The notes under the pieces: model-generated
Told to the model about the DNA's origin: nothing
What the model saw: the letters and a program-made list of their open reading frames with translations, nothing else
Database searches by the model: none
Part shown: in pieces, positions 44,929 through 53,827 of the stretch
Position numbering within the stretch: position 1 is the stretch's first letter
How the letters are laid out: the number at the start of each line of letters is the position of its first letter
Position numbers and translations under genes: made by a program
DNA from: Clostridium sp.
GTDB taxonomy: Bacteria; Cyanobacteriota; Vampirovibrionia; Gastranaerophilales; Gastranaerophilaceae
NCBI GenBank assembly: GCA_018362895.1
Contig: JAHALR010000006.1
Location: 171,447-235,446, forward strand
Length of the DNA stretch: 64,000 bases
Direction of reading: 5' to 3'

Positions 44929-45495
44929 TTAAATCACCTCACTTGTCTTTTTTTCTGTTGTCTGTTCTTTGTTCAAAGTTTGTGTGTAATCAATCACAAT
45001 CGATTTTACTTCTTGAACAGTCTCACATGCTTCAATCTGTTCCTTGTAAGCCGGGAATTTAACATTCCAAACCTCAGCCTGAACCTGTCCCAGTCCTGTC
45101 AAGACTTGAGCTAACTGTTCTTGAGTCAGTGCAATAGTTTCATCTTCTTTTGTATTCCAAAAAACAACATCTTGAGAAAGGGTCTGTCCTGTGATAAAGC
45201 TCAGTGCATAAGCGCCCAATTTGCCGATGTTGCCGTCTGTTGCTTCAATGTGCTTTCCTTCTTCCAGCTCAAATATTGCTTCTCCTGATTCAAGGTAAGC
45301 TCTGGCTCCTGTGTTAGCTTCGTTATATTTGTCTTGTTTGGCTTGCCGGAGGCTTTCTTCGTCTGTATAACCTTTAGCGATTAAAGCTGTTTCGTTTTCT
45401 TCTATTAAGAAACCTTGATTGTGATTATATTCAACAATGAAATTTGTTTTTTGCGATTCTGTATAAGGTTTTTGTAATTGTGCTTTTATTTCCAT
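44929..45495 (-). CDS. Phage tail protein with DUF4376-like domain
   Basis: The 188-residue protein starts at 45495, where GGAG is properly placed; a longer in-frame start has no support. Its second half, with ALSFITGQTLSQDVVFWNTK and ALTQEQLAQVLTGLGQVQAEVW, resembles DUF4376 found at the C-terminus of many tail fibre or fibre-assembly proteins. It sits directly after the fibre gene. Confidence 0.65.
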   Translation of the reverse strand: MEIKAQLQKPYTESQKTNFIVEYNHNQGFLIEENETALIAKGYTDEESLRQAKQDKYNEANTGARAYLESGEAIFELEEGKHIEATDGNIGKLGAYALSFITGQTLSQDVVFWNTKEDETIALTQEQLAQVLTGLGQVQAEVWNVKFPAYKEQIEACETVQEVKSIVIDYTQTLNKEQTTEKKTSEVI

Positions 45496-45506
45496 TTTTA
45501 TTCTCC

Positions 45507-47540
45507 TTAATATCCGCAAGCTCGCCAAAATGACCAACCCCCTAAGTTATTACCGTTGTCTGTATCTCGTCTAAAGGCGGTAAAGTTATTTGTTGTCACA
45601 TTTGTGACTGAAACTTCTGTTTTTGAGTCATTTTTGTTTGTAAGCAGAATATTTATGTTTGTATTTGTGTATGATTTTAAAAAGTTGACTGTGGTATTTT
45701 TGATTTCAGCCAATCCACCCTGTTCAATCCATCCGTCAGACCAGACACGATACCAGCTGGAACCGTTTTTGTATGTTTCAACAATGTGTGGAGTGTTTTT
45801 GAAGGAACTGTAATCTAATGCTCTAAAGGTCTGATAGGTATTCAAATCTTGCATTTGACCAATAGTACTTGCCGAGGTGTTTTGGGCAAAACCAATGTAT
45901 ATGCTGGGGCATTCTCTCCAAGAATTGTTGTTATCCTGAAAATAATGCTTATTTTCTCTGCGATTGTAAAGCATAATGTGGCCTTGTTTATTTGGAAAGG
46001 TATCCTGCTCGAGATAAGCTTCATAAAAATAGTCTGCCTTTATGTCAGTGCTGCTTGCACTGCAAGAGATTTGCTGAGTCTGTCCTTCAACAACACTCCA
46101 AGTTCTTGCAAAAGTAGTAATAACCTGATTCGTAATTTCAATATTATTCAAGCTTCCGTCGGCATTTCTTCCGTTTGGAACAAGCCCTTTGACACCTTTG
46201 TCACACCAGATAGTTGAGCCGATAAACCCGAAACCGTTGAAGATGTTTTTGATTAATGTAATACCTGTGCCTTCCAATAAACTGCCAACACAAATAGGAA
46301 GAGAACAATTTTGAAATTCTAATGTGCCTGTATTTGTATATCGTGCGATTGTGTTAGAGGTTGTGTCATACCATGTATTATATGTGCTTACTGAGGGTTT
46401 AGCTGAATCTGAATAACAAGCACTTACATTCTCATATATTAAATTTCCGGTATCTTGCAAATATACGATAACATTGTCATTCGTATGCCCTGAATAGTCT
46501 GTTGTTATATCTTCATCATACTTCACGTAATAAAACAGCTTTTGTTCATCCCACGAGATATCAACAATTTCACCGCCGTTTAATGCCGCGCCGATTTCGA
46601 GTGCAGGTTCACTTGTTCCGTAAGGTACAATAACAACAGAACCGGCTTTTAGCGTCAAAATTCCGTTGTTTATCCCAACATTAACTCTCTGCGGAATTTC
46701 TGTTATACAGTTTGTAATTTGAGTTTGTGTCAGTGCAGTTGAAGCGTTTGATAGTGATTCAATCCCTGTGTTGATTTTATCTTCAATTTGATTAAAACCG
46801 TCAGCCAAAAGCTCTTGTGCATCAATAAGTGCCGAATCTGAATTAATTACAGTATCACCTACTTTGTAATAAAGCAGCTTGTTTGAAGAAGGCGGCTGAA
46901 CTGACTCAGAAGCTCCGTAAATAGGGTTACATTCACTGGCTAGTCTGGTTTGCTTTGTTTCGTAATAGGTTGTACAGTTTGTTCTGTCATCACCACGGGG
47001 TCTGTCTTTAGTGTTTGGCATATCATCAACATAGTGCCAGTGGTCGGGAATCCCCGGTGCATTGTAAGCGTTAATTTTTTCAGTATCTGTTGTGAATTGA
47101 TGAAACCAGTTATTTTTAGGCAAATAAAACTGCTCATTTATTTCATCTAAAATGTAAAAGTCTGCTATACCTGTATTTACATAGAGCTTGTCAATCTCCG
47201 TAGCCTGAGAAATGTCTGCAATGTACCTTCCGTCAAGCGTTTTTTTACAGGTAATACCTCTATAAGTTGTTTCGTAACTTTCGGAATATAGACTTTTTAT
47301 CTTGTTAACCGCATCAGGATAAGCCATTGTAACAAGAGAACCCTGAAGAGCCCAGCCAACTGCTTCGTCACCGGATAGAATACGGTCTGTAATTTTAGTA
47401 TCAAAGAGCAGGAAACCGTCTTTTCCAGCACCATTGTCATATTTTAAGTGCATAAGGCATTCGTTCAGAATATCCGTATTGCAGACAGATTCTCCCGCCA
47501 CTGTCGGATTGTCCGTCCAGCTGTAAGTTTGTTGGGTCAT
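45507..47540 (-). CDS. Phage tail fibre / receptor-binding protein
   Basis: The 677-residue protein is beta-rich with Thr/Asn-rich repeats. It has the sequence GSSWYRVWSDGWIEQGG near the C-terminus, a module common at the tips of phage tail fibres, and ends GGWSFWRACGY. It follows the tail-tip J gene by 21 bases with AAAGGA as Shine-Dalgarno. It presumably contacts the host surface. I found no variable-repeat or reverse-transcriptase signs of a diversity-generating retroelement. Confidence 0.75.
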   Translation of the reverse strand: MTQQTYSWTDNPTVAGESVCNTDILNECLMHLKYDNGAGKDGFLLFDTKITDRILSGDEAVGWALQGSLVTMAYPDAVNKIKSLYSESYETTYRGITCKKTLDGRYIADISQATEIDKLYVNTGIADFYILDEINEQFYLPKNNWFHQFTTDTEKINAYNAPGIPDHWHYVDDMPNTKDRPRGDDRTNCTTYYETKQTRLASECNPIYGASESVQPPSSNKLLYYKVGDTVINSDSALIDAQELLADGFNQIEDKINTGIESLSNASTALTQTQITNCITEIPQRVNVGINNGILTLKAGSVVIVPYGTSEPALEIGAALNGGEIVDISWDEQKLFYYVKYDEDITTDYSGHTNDNVIVYLQDTGNLIYENVSACYSDSAKPSVSTYNTWYDTTSNTIARYTNTGTLEFQNCSLPICVGSLLEGTGITLIKNIFNGFGFIGSTIWCDKGVKGLVPNGRNADGSLNNIEITNQVITTFARTWSVVEGQTQQISCSASSTDIKADYFYEAYLEQDTFPNKQGHIMLYNRRENKHYFQDNNNSWRECPSIYIGFAQNTSASTIGQMQDLNTYQTFRALDYSSFKNTPHIVETYKNGSSWYRVWSDGWIEQGGLAEIKNTTVNFLKSYTNTNINILLTNKNDSKTEVSVTNVTTNNFTAFRRDTDNGNNLGGWSFWRACGY

Positions 47541-47561
47541 TTTATAATCCTTTCTTTGCGT

Positions 47562-49997
47562 TTAATAACCTTTGGCTCTGAGGCTGAGCTTGCATGTGGT
47601 AAGCTCGCCATTGTTTGTATAGGCTTTTATGTAAGCATAAGTGTTGGTTTTTTCGGTGATGACGACATAAGCATTGTTGTTGTCATTTACCGTAGCAACA
47701 ATCGAAGGCGGTCTGATAAAACTGTATTCTATCTTTAGCCCTTCTTTTTCAGTAATTTCTAACTCGAGATTCAAATCACGGTCAGGAACATCAACAGATA
47801 CTGTGAAGTTTGTAAGAACTGTTTGTACATTGTTCTGTGAGCGCAGAGTAATCTTAAACTTACAATATCTGAATATGTAAGAACCGGTATTTATTATTTT
47901 CCAGTCTGAATAATTCTCGTTGTCATCAGAATATGCCCATTCAATCAGCACATCATTTTGTTCATCAGCAGACGTGAAATGATAATCAAACGAAACAACA
48001 GATTCAAGAGATGCACCAATATCAAAGACCTGACTTTGGTAAACACCGCTTGAAAAAACGTTTGCACCCCATATTCCTCCGTTTGAATAATAAGAACCGC
48101 TGTTTGCCCAATTATTTTCAAGGTTTTCCCATAAAACGGAATCTTCTTTGAGTTTAATTGTGTTTCTGTAAGCTCTTAGCGTTTCATCAAGCTGTCCTGA
48201 TATGTCCTCGAGAATATTGAGTTTTACGACTTCATTCATGCTGGGTATGCTGTCTACACTAATGACATCCAGTGTTGCATTTTTCGAATAATTGTAGCCG
48301 TTAAAAGCCTTGATCCAAAATTTGAAAAGTCCGTTTGTAGGGATTTCCATGGAATATTTGTTTTCATTTATTCTGCTTTTTATGACAGTTGAGTTTTCCC
48401 AGCGTTCTCCCATCCTTATTTCATAAGTGTCTGTGCTGTCAGTGTTTGGCTCCCAGACAAAATTAAAAAGATTGTTTGATTGGACAACGTTGAAGTTTCT
48501 TACATCATCAGGTGTTGCAGCCGAATCAACAAGCGTACTGACAAGAACTTTCGGTTCTTTGCTTCCGAGTTCATCTGAATAGAGCCTTTCATCGTAATTT
48601 CGCCACTTTACCTCAAATACTCCCGTGCCATCATCTGTTACGCTTGTAACTTTTACGGGATAATGTTTGAGTCCCATTAAAAGACTGTCGATTACTATTA
48701 CATCACCGACTTCAAGGTCATAGGCGCGGTAATCTGTTTTGAAACTTCCAAAATAAGGTTGAATGAGCTTTGAGTTTACATAATACCAGGCCAGGCGGCT
48801 TGCTTGCTGAAAGTTTGTTACGGAATACATGTTTACGGAGTGTTCAATAGGTACACCGTCTTTGTATTCCGGAACTTCCGCAGTTGCTTCAACTTTTTGC
48901 CATTCATGATCCGGTGAAATATAAGTACATTTCAAAATGTCGTAATGTTCTTCTTTCGGAATTGTTTGAAAAGTCTCAGAACCCTTGATTATGTCTTGTT
49001 CCGAAAAAACTTTACTAACAGATTCCTGCTTGTCGATTTTGAATTGTAAACGACCGTCTTTGATAAACAAACCACCACGGCAGCAGCGGTAAATTTCGTC
49101 CATCAGCGTTCTGGCGGAAGTTTGTGAGTCAAATATCATGTTGAAGGTAAAACGCGGAGTCGGCTCAACTTCGATTTCGTTTCCGTCTTCGTCTTTTTTA
49201 GGCGGAGATGGCACCATTTCATCGCAGTATGCTGCCGACTCTATAAAACTGTCAAGGTCAAAAAGCTCTTCAATCAATGAATCGCTGATTTGTCCATAAT
49301 TATTTATTCCAAGCCCGAGCCCGTTGTAACATGTCAAAAAATCAAACATTACCCAGGCAGGATTTTCGGAATATTTTACTTCATAAGAGTATTTGTTTTT
49401 GTAAACTCTAATTTTTTTTCCTTTTACAACTGCCGTAAGGTTGTAGTTTATATCAATTTTTGCACTTCTTGGCACAGAAATAGCCAGATAGGCAAGGTTT
49501 TTTAAAGAACCCACTTTTTCGGCACGTTCGCTTTGATTTTTACCTCCGACAATTGGGTCTACTGTCTGGTCTTGAGTTCCGTAATATTCTTTGACTGAAA
49601 TTCCGCTGATTTCATTTGCAGGAATGTCGTTCAGTCTCACGTCCGAAAATCCTGATATTTCACCTTCGGAAAAGGCAACGATTCTTTTTACTGTAACCAT
49701 TCCGTTTTCATCTTGCCAGATTCTGTTTCCGGCAAGCTTGCATGTACCGTAAAGAAGAGGAACAGGAAGATTCTGGTCGGTTTGTGTTTGGAGCTTGCCT
49801 TGATAGCTCGGTGATTGAGAAGTGAAATCAGGTGTTCTTGTGGTGGCAATAGCCGCACATATAGCTACACCTCCGTAAATTATAGCTTGTGTAACAGCTC
49901 CCCATGTGACGGCAAAAGTTCCAACCATGAAGGCTGTACTCCCCATAAAAGCCGAGAAACTTGTGAGTGCTGCACCTATTAATACGCTTAATCCCAT
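47562..49997 (-). CDS. Phage tail tip attachment protein (lambda gpJ-like)
   Basis: The 811-residue protein has a hydrophobic N-terminus (about 1-50, as in gpI/gpJ fusions), then NLPVPLLYGTCKLAGNRIW and a central Phage-tail_3 type region (LTCYNGLGLG, FTFNMIFDSQTSARTLMDEI). Fibronectin-like beta domains form its C-terminal third. Siphophage gpJ homologs close the tail tip and hold fibres. Its start overlaps the NlpC gene by ten bases. Confidence 0.8.
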   Translation of the reverse strand: MGLSVLIGAALTSFSAFMGSTAFMVGTFAVTWGAVTQAIIYGGVAICAAIATTRTPDFTSQSPSYQGKLQTQTDQNLPVPLLYGTCKLAGNRIWQDENGMVTVKRIVAFSEGEISGFSDVRLNDIPANEISGISVKEYYGTQDQTVDPIVGGKNQSERAEKVGSLKNLAYLAISVPRSAKIDINYNLTAVVKGKKIRVYKNKYSYEVKYSENPAWVMFDFLTCYNGLGLGINNYGQISDSLIEELFDLDSFIESAAYCDEMVPSPPKKDEDGNEIEVEPTPRFTFNMIFDSQTSARTLMDEIYRCCRGGLFIKDGRLQFKIDKQESVSKVFSEQDIIKGSETFQTIPKEEHYDILKCTYISPDHEWQKVEATAEVPEYKDGVPIEHSVNMYSVTNFQQASRLAWYYVNSKLIQPYFGSFKTDYRAYDLEVGDVIVIDSLLMGLKHYPVKVTSVTDDGTGVFEVKWRNYDERLYSDELGSKEPKVLVSTLVDSAATPDDVRNFNVVQSNNLFNFVWEPNTDSTDTYEIRMGERWENSTVIKSRINENKYSMEIPTNGLFKFWIKAFNGYNYSKNATLDVISVDSIPSMNEVVKLNILEDISGQLDETLRAYRNTIKLKEDSVLWENLENNWANSGSYYSNGGIWGANVFSSGVYQSQVFDIGASLESVVSFDYHFTSADEQNDVLIEWAYSDDNENYSDWKIINTGSYIFRYCKFKITLRSQNNVQTVLTNFTVSVDVPDRDLNLELEITEKEGLKIEYSFIRPPSIVATVNDNNNAYVVITEKTNTYAYIKAYTNNGELTTCKLSLRAKGY

Positions 49998-50368
49998 TTT
50001 TCCACCCTAAAAGCCTGATATGTTCTAAACATTTTCAGTCTCCCTATTTGTAATGTGTTGTCTTTAAACACATGAATAATTTTTCCGTATTCGAAGTAAA
50101 TTCCTACATGCAAAATATCTCTGAATTTTGTTGCAATGATATCTCCTGTTTTTACTTCGTCTAAACTGACAGGTGTGCAGTATTTGTTGAGCTTTTTCAT
50201 TGCATAAAGATAAGATTTTTCTTTGTCCTGAGTCAGAAGCTTGAACCTCTTGAGCTTTGGATAAAGAAATTGAACAGGATAAAAACAACCCTGATAAGTT
50301 CCGTCTTCGTTAAACATTTGATATGGACGACCGACTTCTTTAAGAAGCTCTTTTATCTTTTCTTCCAT
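49988..50368 (-). CDS. NlpC/P60-type tail assembly protein (lambda gpK-like)
   Basis: The 126-residue protein has the peptidase core: Cys28 (GCFYPVQF), His87 (LHVGIYF) and a third polar site His99. VKTGDIIATKF precedes the His strand, as in NlpC/P60 proteins. In siphophages gpK sits before gpJ, as here. Its ATG is preceded by GAAAGGAAAATCAT within a 52-bp repeat that is also found before the gpM/gpL-like gene. Confidence 0.8.
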   Translation of the reverse strand: MEEKIKELLKEVGRPYQMFNEDGTYQGCFYPVQFLYPKLKRFKLLTQDKEKSYLYAMKKLNKYCTPVSLDEVKTGDIIATKFRDILHVGIYFEYGKIIHVFKDNTLQIGRLKMFRTYQAFRVEKWD

Positions 50369-50516
50369 ATGATTTTCCTTTCATGTTAAGCATTTCTGAC
50401 CATGTTCCGGAGCTCTTAGCAATCTCAGCAAATTCTTTGTTGTTTTTTTCAAAAAAAACGGGGAAGCTGACAATCTGCTTTACTGAGGAAAAAAACGCTC
50501 CCCCGAAAAAGGTCAT
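50340..50516 (-). CDS. Possible 58-residue ORF between terminase and NlpC gene
   Basis: A minus-strand frame from ATG 50516 encodes MTFFGGAFFSSVKQIVSFPV and a polar tail, and runs 29 bases into the NlpC gene. The frame stays open upstream of the ATG for about 90 more bases. No Shine-Dalgarno is seen. Its C-terminal part is the 52-bp repeat read in a frame different from the tape-measure frame. It may be a real small gene or a relic; the rest of the 311-base gap 50369-50679 holds only the palindrome at 50654. Confidence 0.3.
   Translation of the reverse strand: MTFFGGAFFSSVKQIVSFPVFFEKNNKEFAEIAKSSGTWSEMLNMKGKSYGRKDKRAS
50363..50414. repeat. 52-bp direct repeat, copy 1
   Basis: Identical over 52 bases to 62815-62866, in the same orientation. 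On the minus strand it spans the final LRNMVRNA-stop codons of the tape-measure frame, the Shine-Dalgarno and the first bases of the following gene. In this copy the tape-measure frame is closed two codons upstream, so it is a relic of that gene end. Confidence 0.9.
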
Positions 50517-50653
50517 GGATAGTTTAGAGTACGAATTTAAGGTATATGAAGTATATTTTATAAATCGGGCATGGCTGTATAAGCCTTGTGTAAGGTGGGC
50601 TTCGGCAAGTTTTTGCGTTCACCTCTTACGTTTTTATTTATAACACATTTTTG

Positions 50654-50671
50654 TGTACCCCATGGGGTACA
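50654..50671. repeat. 18-bp perfect palindrome after the terminase stop
   Basis: TGTACCCCATGGGGTACA is perfectly self-complementary and begins eight bases downstream of the terL stop on the minus strand. On the plus strand an AATTTTT follows. It could be a protein-binding site or a hairpin end of a message. Confidence 0.6.
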
Positions 50672-50679
50672 ATTTTTCA

Positions 50680-51963
50680 TCAGGTGAAATAGTGCGTCTC
50701 GTAAAAGTTTAGGGCATATCTTGTCTCGTCCATAGAGTCGTCGTTTTCTTTTAACGGCATGTCAGAATCAAGAATTCTGTTTTCTCTCTCATCTTCGTTT
50801 GGATAGCGATATGTTCCAAACTCGCGCAGAGTGTTTTTGCAGCGGTCTTTGTTAATTATCAAACGGTCATAGTTTATAATTGAACGCACGATTGCAATAC
50901 TGTCTATGACCTTTGGCTTTTCTTCAAAAACTGTTATCCCGTTGAGACTGCGCCTGAGCTTGTGGTTTTGTTCCGGTCTAGCATTGTCGGCATTTATAAA
51001 ACGGAAATACCTTCCGTATTCCTCCTGCTTTTTGAGAATCCAGCCTGTGACATCATCTTCACAGAGCTTTGAACCGAAAAGCTCGTCTATCTTGTAATAC
51101 TTCTTTTCTTTTGTAACAGCGTATAAACCGCATGACAAAGGATGCCTCCAGCCCCAGTCCAGCCCGAGGAAAAAATCAATGAATTCGGAGTTGTTAATTT
51201 TTTCAAGAACCTGCTTGTGAGAACAAGTGTGTTTTTTGACAGAAAATGTGTCATAAACAAGCCCCTCTGCCACAACCCAGAGCCCTTTGATTTTTCTGGC
51301 TTCAAAAACGCCTGTGTAAAGCTTTTTCTGGTTTTCAATAAAGGCTTTTGAGAGGTTTGCATTGTCCTCCATTGTGAAATGGCGATAATCAAAAATGCTT
51401 CTGATGTTTTTGTCGTTTTCAAGATAGGGCTTTATCCTCTCAGTATAAAGCCAGTGGTTTGAGCTTTCGGGGTTGCTGTCGGCAATAGCTCTGGCATTTT
51501 CGGGTGTAAGTCGGGAAAGTGCCATATTGTAAAACCCGTAATGGTGCTTTGGAAGCTCGTTTGCATACCAGAAATCCCATGTTGCACCTTGAATGTTTGA
51601 ATCACTGTCAGATTTGCCTCCGCCTACAACCAGACAGTTGTATAGTTTGCCCCAGAGCTTTATGTCGAGCTCTCCGCTTGCGGAATTGAACTTTATCTGT
51701 GCTCCGTGATAATTCTTTAAATAAGGAAGAAGCTCAACAAGCACATTGTTCCTGACAGTGTTTTTTGAATAACCTGAAAATACTTTCAGGTATTCGTTGC
51801 CTATAAAATTAAAAATCTGTGGAATTTTATAGATTATGGAAAGTGTCTTTGCCGAACGAACCGCCCCGTCACATAGCGTGAAAAATTTCATATCTTCCGG
51901 TCTCAAACTCAAAAATTGCCTGTGTTTTTTGCTGTATTTAGATTTTGTCCAATCTATGGGCAC
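50680..51963 (-). CDS. terL: Phage terminase large subunit
   Basis: The 427-residue packaging motor has an ATPase domain with Walker A-like CDGAVRSAKTLS (residues about 31-42). The ATPase domain continues with WDFWYANELP (Walker B/adenine region) and DSNPESSNHW. The nuclease domain starts FFLGLDWGWRHP and continues with INADNARPE and MDETRYALNFY. GTG is the start: AGGAG lies upstream and the small-subunit stop is one base away. It belongs to a headful- or cos-type siphophage; the packaging mode cannot be told. Confidence 0.92.
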   Translation of the reverse strand: MPIDWTKSKYSKKHRQFLSLRPEDMKFFTLCDGAVRSAKTLSIIYKIPQIFNFIGNEYLKVFSGYSKNTVRNNVLVELLPYLKNYHGAQIKFNSASGELDIKLWGKLYNCLVVGGGKSDSDSNIQGATWDFWYANELPKHHYGFYNMALSRLTPENARAIADSNPESSNHWLYTERIKPYLENDKNIRSIFDYRHFTMEDNANLSKAFIENQKKLYTGVFEARKIKGLWVVAEGLVYDTFSVKKHTCSHKQVLEKINNSEFIDFFLGLDWGWRHPLSCGLYAVTKEKKYYKIDELFGSKLCEDDVTGWILKKQEEYGRYFRFINADNARPEQNHKLRRSLNGITVFEEKPKVIDSIAIVRSIINYDRLIINKDRCKNTLREFGTYRYPNEDERENRILDSDMPLKENDDSMDETRYALNFYETHYFT

Positions 51964-51964
51964 T

Positions 51965-52384
51965 TTACGTCATCTCCTGTGTTTCTGTGTCTGTTGTGTT
52001 CAGTGATTCTCCCATCTCTTTTAAGCTTCTCAAATATTCCTCCTGAGTGCAGACTTCAGGTGATTGAGAGGATTTTTGAGACTGTGAGGAAGAAAGAGCA
52101 CGTTTCTCATCTTCTGTGCAAACAAGCTTGTATAAAGCTGCGTTTAAGGTTGCGTTTGTACTGTCGAACCACTTGAGCCGAAGCTCACGCTTGAGCTTTG
52201 CACGATTTATTTCAAGAGCATCTTTCAGACTCTGTGTTTCAGCCAGACCCGATTCAAAAAACATTGCCGGCTCTATGTCTGAAAAAACAAACAGCTCGTC
52301 AAAAAAGACAAGATTGTTTTCTTTTATCAGCTCAAGACAGAGCTTTTTGAGTTTTTCCGTTTTGGTTTTTGATAATTTTTTCAT
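51965..52384 (-). CDS. terS: Phage terminase small subunit
   Basis: The 139-residue helical protein from the ATG at 52384 precedes terL by one base, the standard order. SLKDALEINRAKLKRELRLKW and LNAALYKLVCTEDEKRALSS match small-terminase helices; the C-terminal tail is Ser/Thr/Gln-rich. An in-frame longer start (52426) lies within a terminator hairpin and is unlikely. The call relies on position and composition. Confidence 0.75.
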   Translation of the reverse strand: MKKLSKTKTEKLKKLCLELIKENNLVFFDELFVFSDIEPAMFFESGLAETQSLKDALEINRAKLKRELRLKWFDSTNATLNAALYKLVCTEDEKRALSSSQSQKSSQSPEVCTQEEYLRSLKEMGESLNTTDTETQEMT

Positions 52385-52398
52385 AACTGTAATTTCCG

Positions 52399-52452
52399 AA
52401 AAACCCCTGAGTCCGATATGCAACAACTGTGCATATCAGGACTGAACGGGGT
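52399..52452 (-). terminator. Long hairpin terminator between tail tube and terminase genes
   Basis: On the minus strand ACCCC, AGTCC and GATATGCA pair with TGCATATC, GGACT and GGGGT around a seven-base loop. The stem has a small bulge and an internal loop, and is followed by four to five T. It separates the tail-tube gene from terS. Confidence 0.65.
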
Positions 52453-52473
52453 CTGCAAGAGAGAATTGAATTA

Positions 52474-53067
52474 TTACGAACCTGCATCAACAGTAGCACT
52501 GAGCGGTTTTGCTTTTGCGTGCATTTCAATATCAAGAAGTTTTGTCTGTTTATTGTCAGTGCCGAATTCGTGTTCAGTATAAACGCCTTTTCCGTCAAAA
52601 GTTAAAGTAGCAAAGTCATCTTCAACACCATTAATCGGAATTGCTGTTGCTTTGGCTTTGTATACACAGAAGTGAACATCTCCGCCTTCGTTGTTTGTGT
52701 CAAGAATTTGAGCCTTGAGCTGGAAGTAACCCGGAAGGTCTCCGCCGCCGAAAGAGAACAAGCCTGTTTCTGTGTCACCCTCACCGGAAGTGGTCAAGCT
52801 TCCGCCTGTGAGCTGTGCCAAAACTTCCAAAGACAGCTTTGCATATTCCATGTTGAAGGTAACGGATTTGATTTTGTTTGAAATCTCAAGAACTTTTTCA
52901 TCACCTGTGAGTGATTTTTCTTCGATTTCATAAGTCAAAGAAATTTGTCTTACACCGGGAAGGTCGATTCCATCCGAACATGTGAAGGCAGTTTCTGAGT
53001 CTTCGGTAATAGGGAACAGTTTTGCATCATCTACACCGAAAAGTTTTGTAACTGTTTTGAGTGCCAT
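52474..53067 (-). CDS. Major tail tube protein
   Basis: The 197-residue protein is beta-rich with the plan of TP901-1/lambda-type tail tubes. LPGVRQISLTYEIEEKSLTGD precedes a hydrophobic strand pair, then GGGDLPGYFQLKAQI and a C-terminal TLTFDGKGVYTE. AAGGAG precedes the ATG. It follows the connector genes in normal order. Confidence 0.82.
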   Translation of the reverse strand: MALKTVTKLFGVDDAKLFPITEDSETAFTCSDGIDLPGVRQISLTYEIEEKSLTGDEKVLEISNKIKSVTFNMEYAKLSLEVLAQLTGGSLTTSGEGDTETGLFSFGGGDLPGYFQLKAQILDTNNEGGDVHFCVYKAKATAIPINGVEDDFATLTFDGKGVYTEHEFGTDNKQTKLLDIEMHAKAKPLSATVDAGS

Positions 53068-53077
53068 TTTTTTCTCC

Positions 53078-53449
53078 TTATCTGTTGTGTGTTAGTGTGA
53101 TGTCGAGCACATAGCAGTGCCGTTTTGAGGAATCTTTTTCAAGATAAAAGGGTCCTTTGTTTAGAGCTGCATGCATTATCTTTTTGTTGATGACGATTGA
53201 TTTTTGAAAGCAATCCTCGGGAAATAATAAATCATGCAGAGAAAAACAGAGATTTCTTGAAAACTCAAGGTCTTTGTTTTTGACCGTAATTTTTACGGAA
53301 GATCGTCTTGCAAGGTCGCAGGGCAGACTGTTGTATAGATTGAGAAGTATAATGTCTTCTCCTTTTGATGAATCACAGTCATATTTTATTGTTTGTTCAT
53401 CTGCCGAAACTTTTTCGACAATAAAATTTTTGAGGTCATCTAATATCAT
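53078..53449 (-). CDS. Probable tail terminator / minor capsid protein
   Basis: The 123-residue protein lies between a head-closure-like gene and the tail tube, the place of the tail terminator. It shows alternating strands and a short helix but no motif that I can name. AAAGGAG precedes the ATG. The call is by position. Confidence 0.6.
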   Translation of the reverse strand: MILDDLKNFIVEKVSADEQTIKYDCDSSKGEDIILLNLYNSLPCDLARRSSVKITVKNKDLEFSRNLCFSLHDLLFPEDCFQKSIVINKKIMHAALNKGPFYLEKDSSKRHCYVLDITLTHNR

Positions 53450-53484
53450 TTTTTCTCCTTTGCTTGAGTCTTAGTTCAAAAAAA

Positions 53485-53793
53485 TCAGGCGAAATAAACC
53501 TCGTTTATTACAAGCACAGAGCTGTCAATCGGGTAATAGGGGTTTACATTGATGACTTTGTAATCGGTTTTGTTAATTGTAATAATGTCATCAACTTTTA
53601 CAACAGACTCCGTAAAAAGCCTGCCTGCTGAAGTCAGCTCCTGCCCTTGAGAGTTTATTGCGAGAGAATTTTTGAATTCTATTTTGCAGCTGATGGTTTC
53701 CTCTGCAATGATTTTCGGCTCACCGTTAAGGTCAGTGCCTGCCGTTGTTTTTAAAACAGCAGAATCAGTGAGCATATAAGAGTAATAGCTCAT
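53485..53793 (-). CDS. Probable head closure (stopper) protein
   Basis: The 102-residue beta-barrel-like protein has SAGRLFTESVVKVDDIITIN and DYKVINVNPYYPID, a pattern typical of head-tail stopper proteins. GAAAGGAAG precedes the ATG. It sits in the usual adaptor-stopper-terminator order. Confidence 0.62.
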   Translation of the reverse strand: MSYYSYMLTDSAVLKTTAGTDLNGEPKIIAEETISCKIEFKNSLAINSQGQELTSAGRLFTESVVKVDDIITINKTDYKVINVNPYYPIDSSVLVINEVYFA

Positions 53794-53827
53794 TATTCTT
53801 CCTTTCTGAATAGTTATTTCTTAAGAC

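Noticed and set aside
45507..47540. Diversity-generating retroelement acting on the tail fibre
   Set aside because: No reverse transcriptase, accessory gene, template repeat or C-type-lectin variable end was found.
50383..50643. Plus-strand 86-residue ORF sharing MLSISDHVPEL with another plus-strand ORF at 62775
   Set aside because: The shared peptide is the reverse reading of the 52-bp repeat; neither ORF has coding features.
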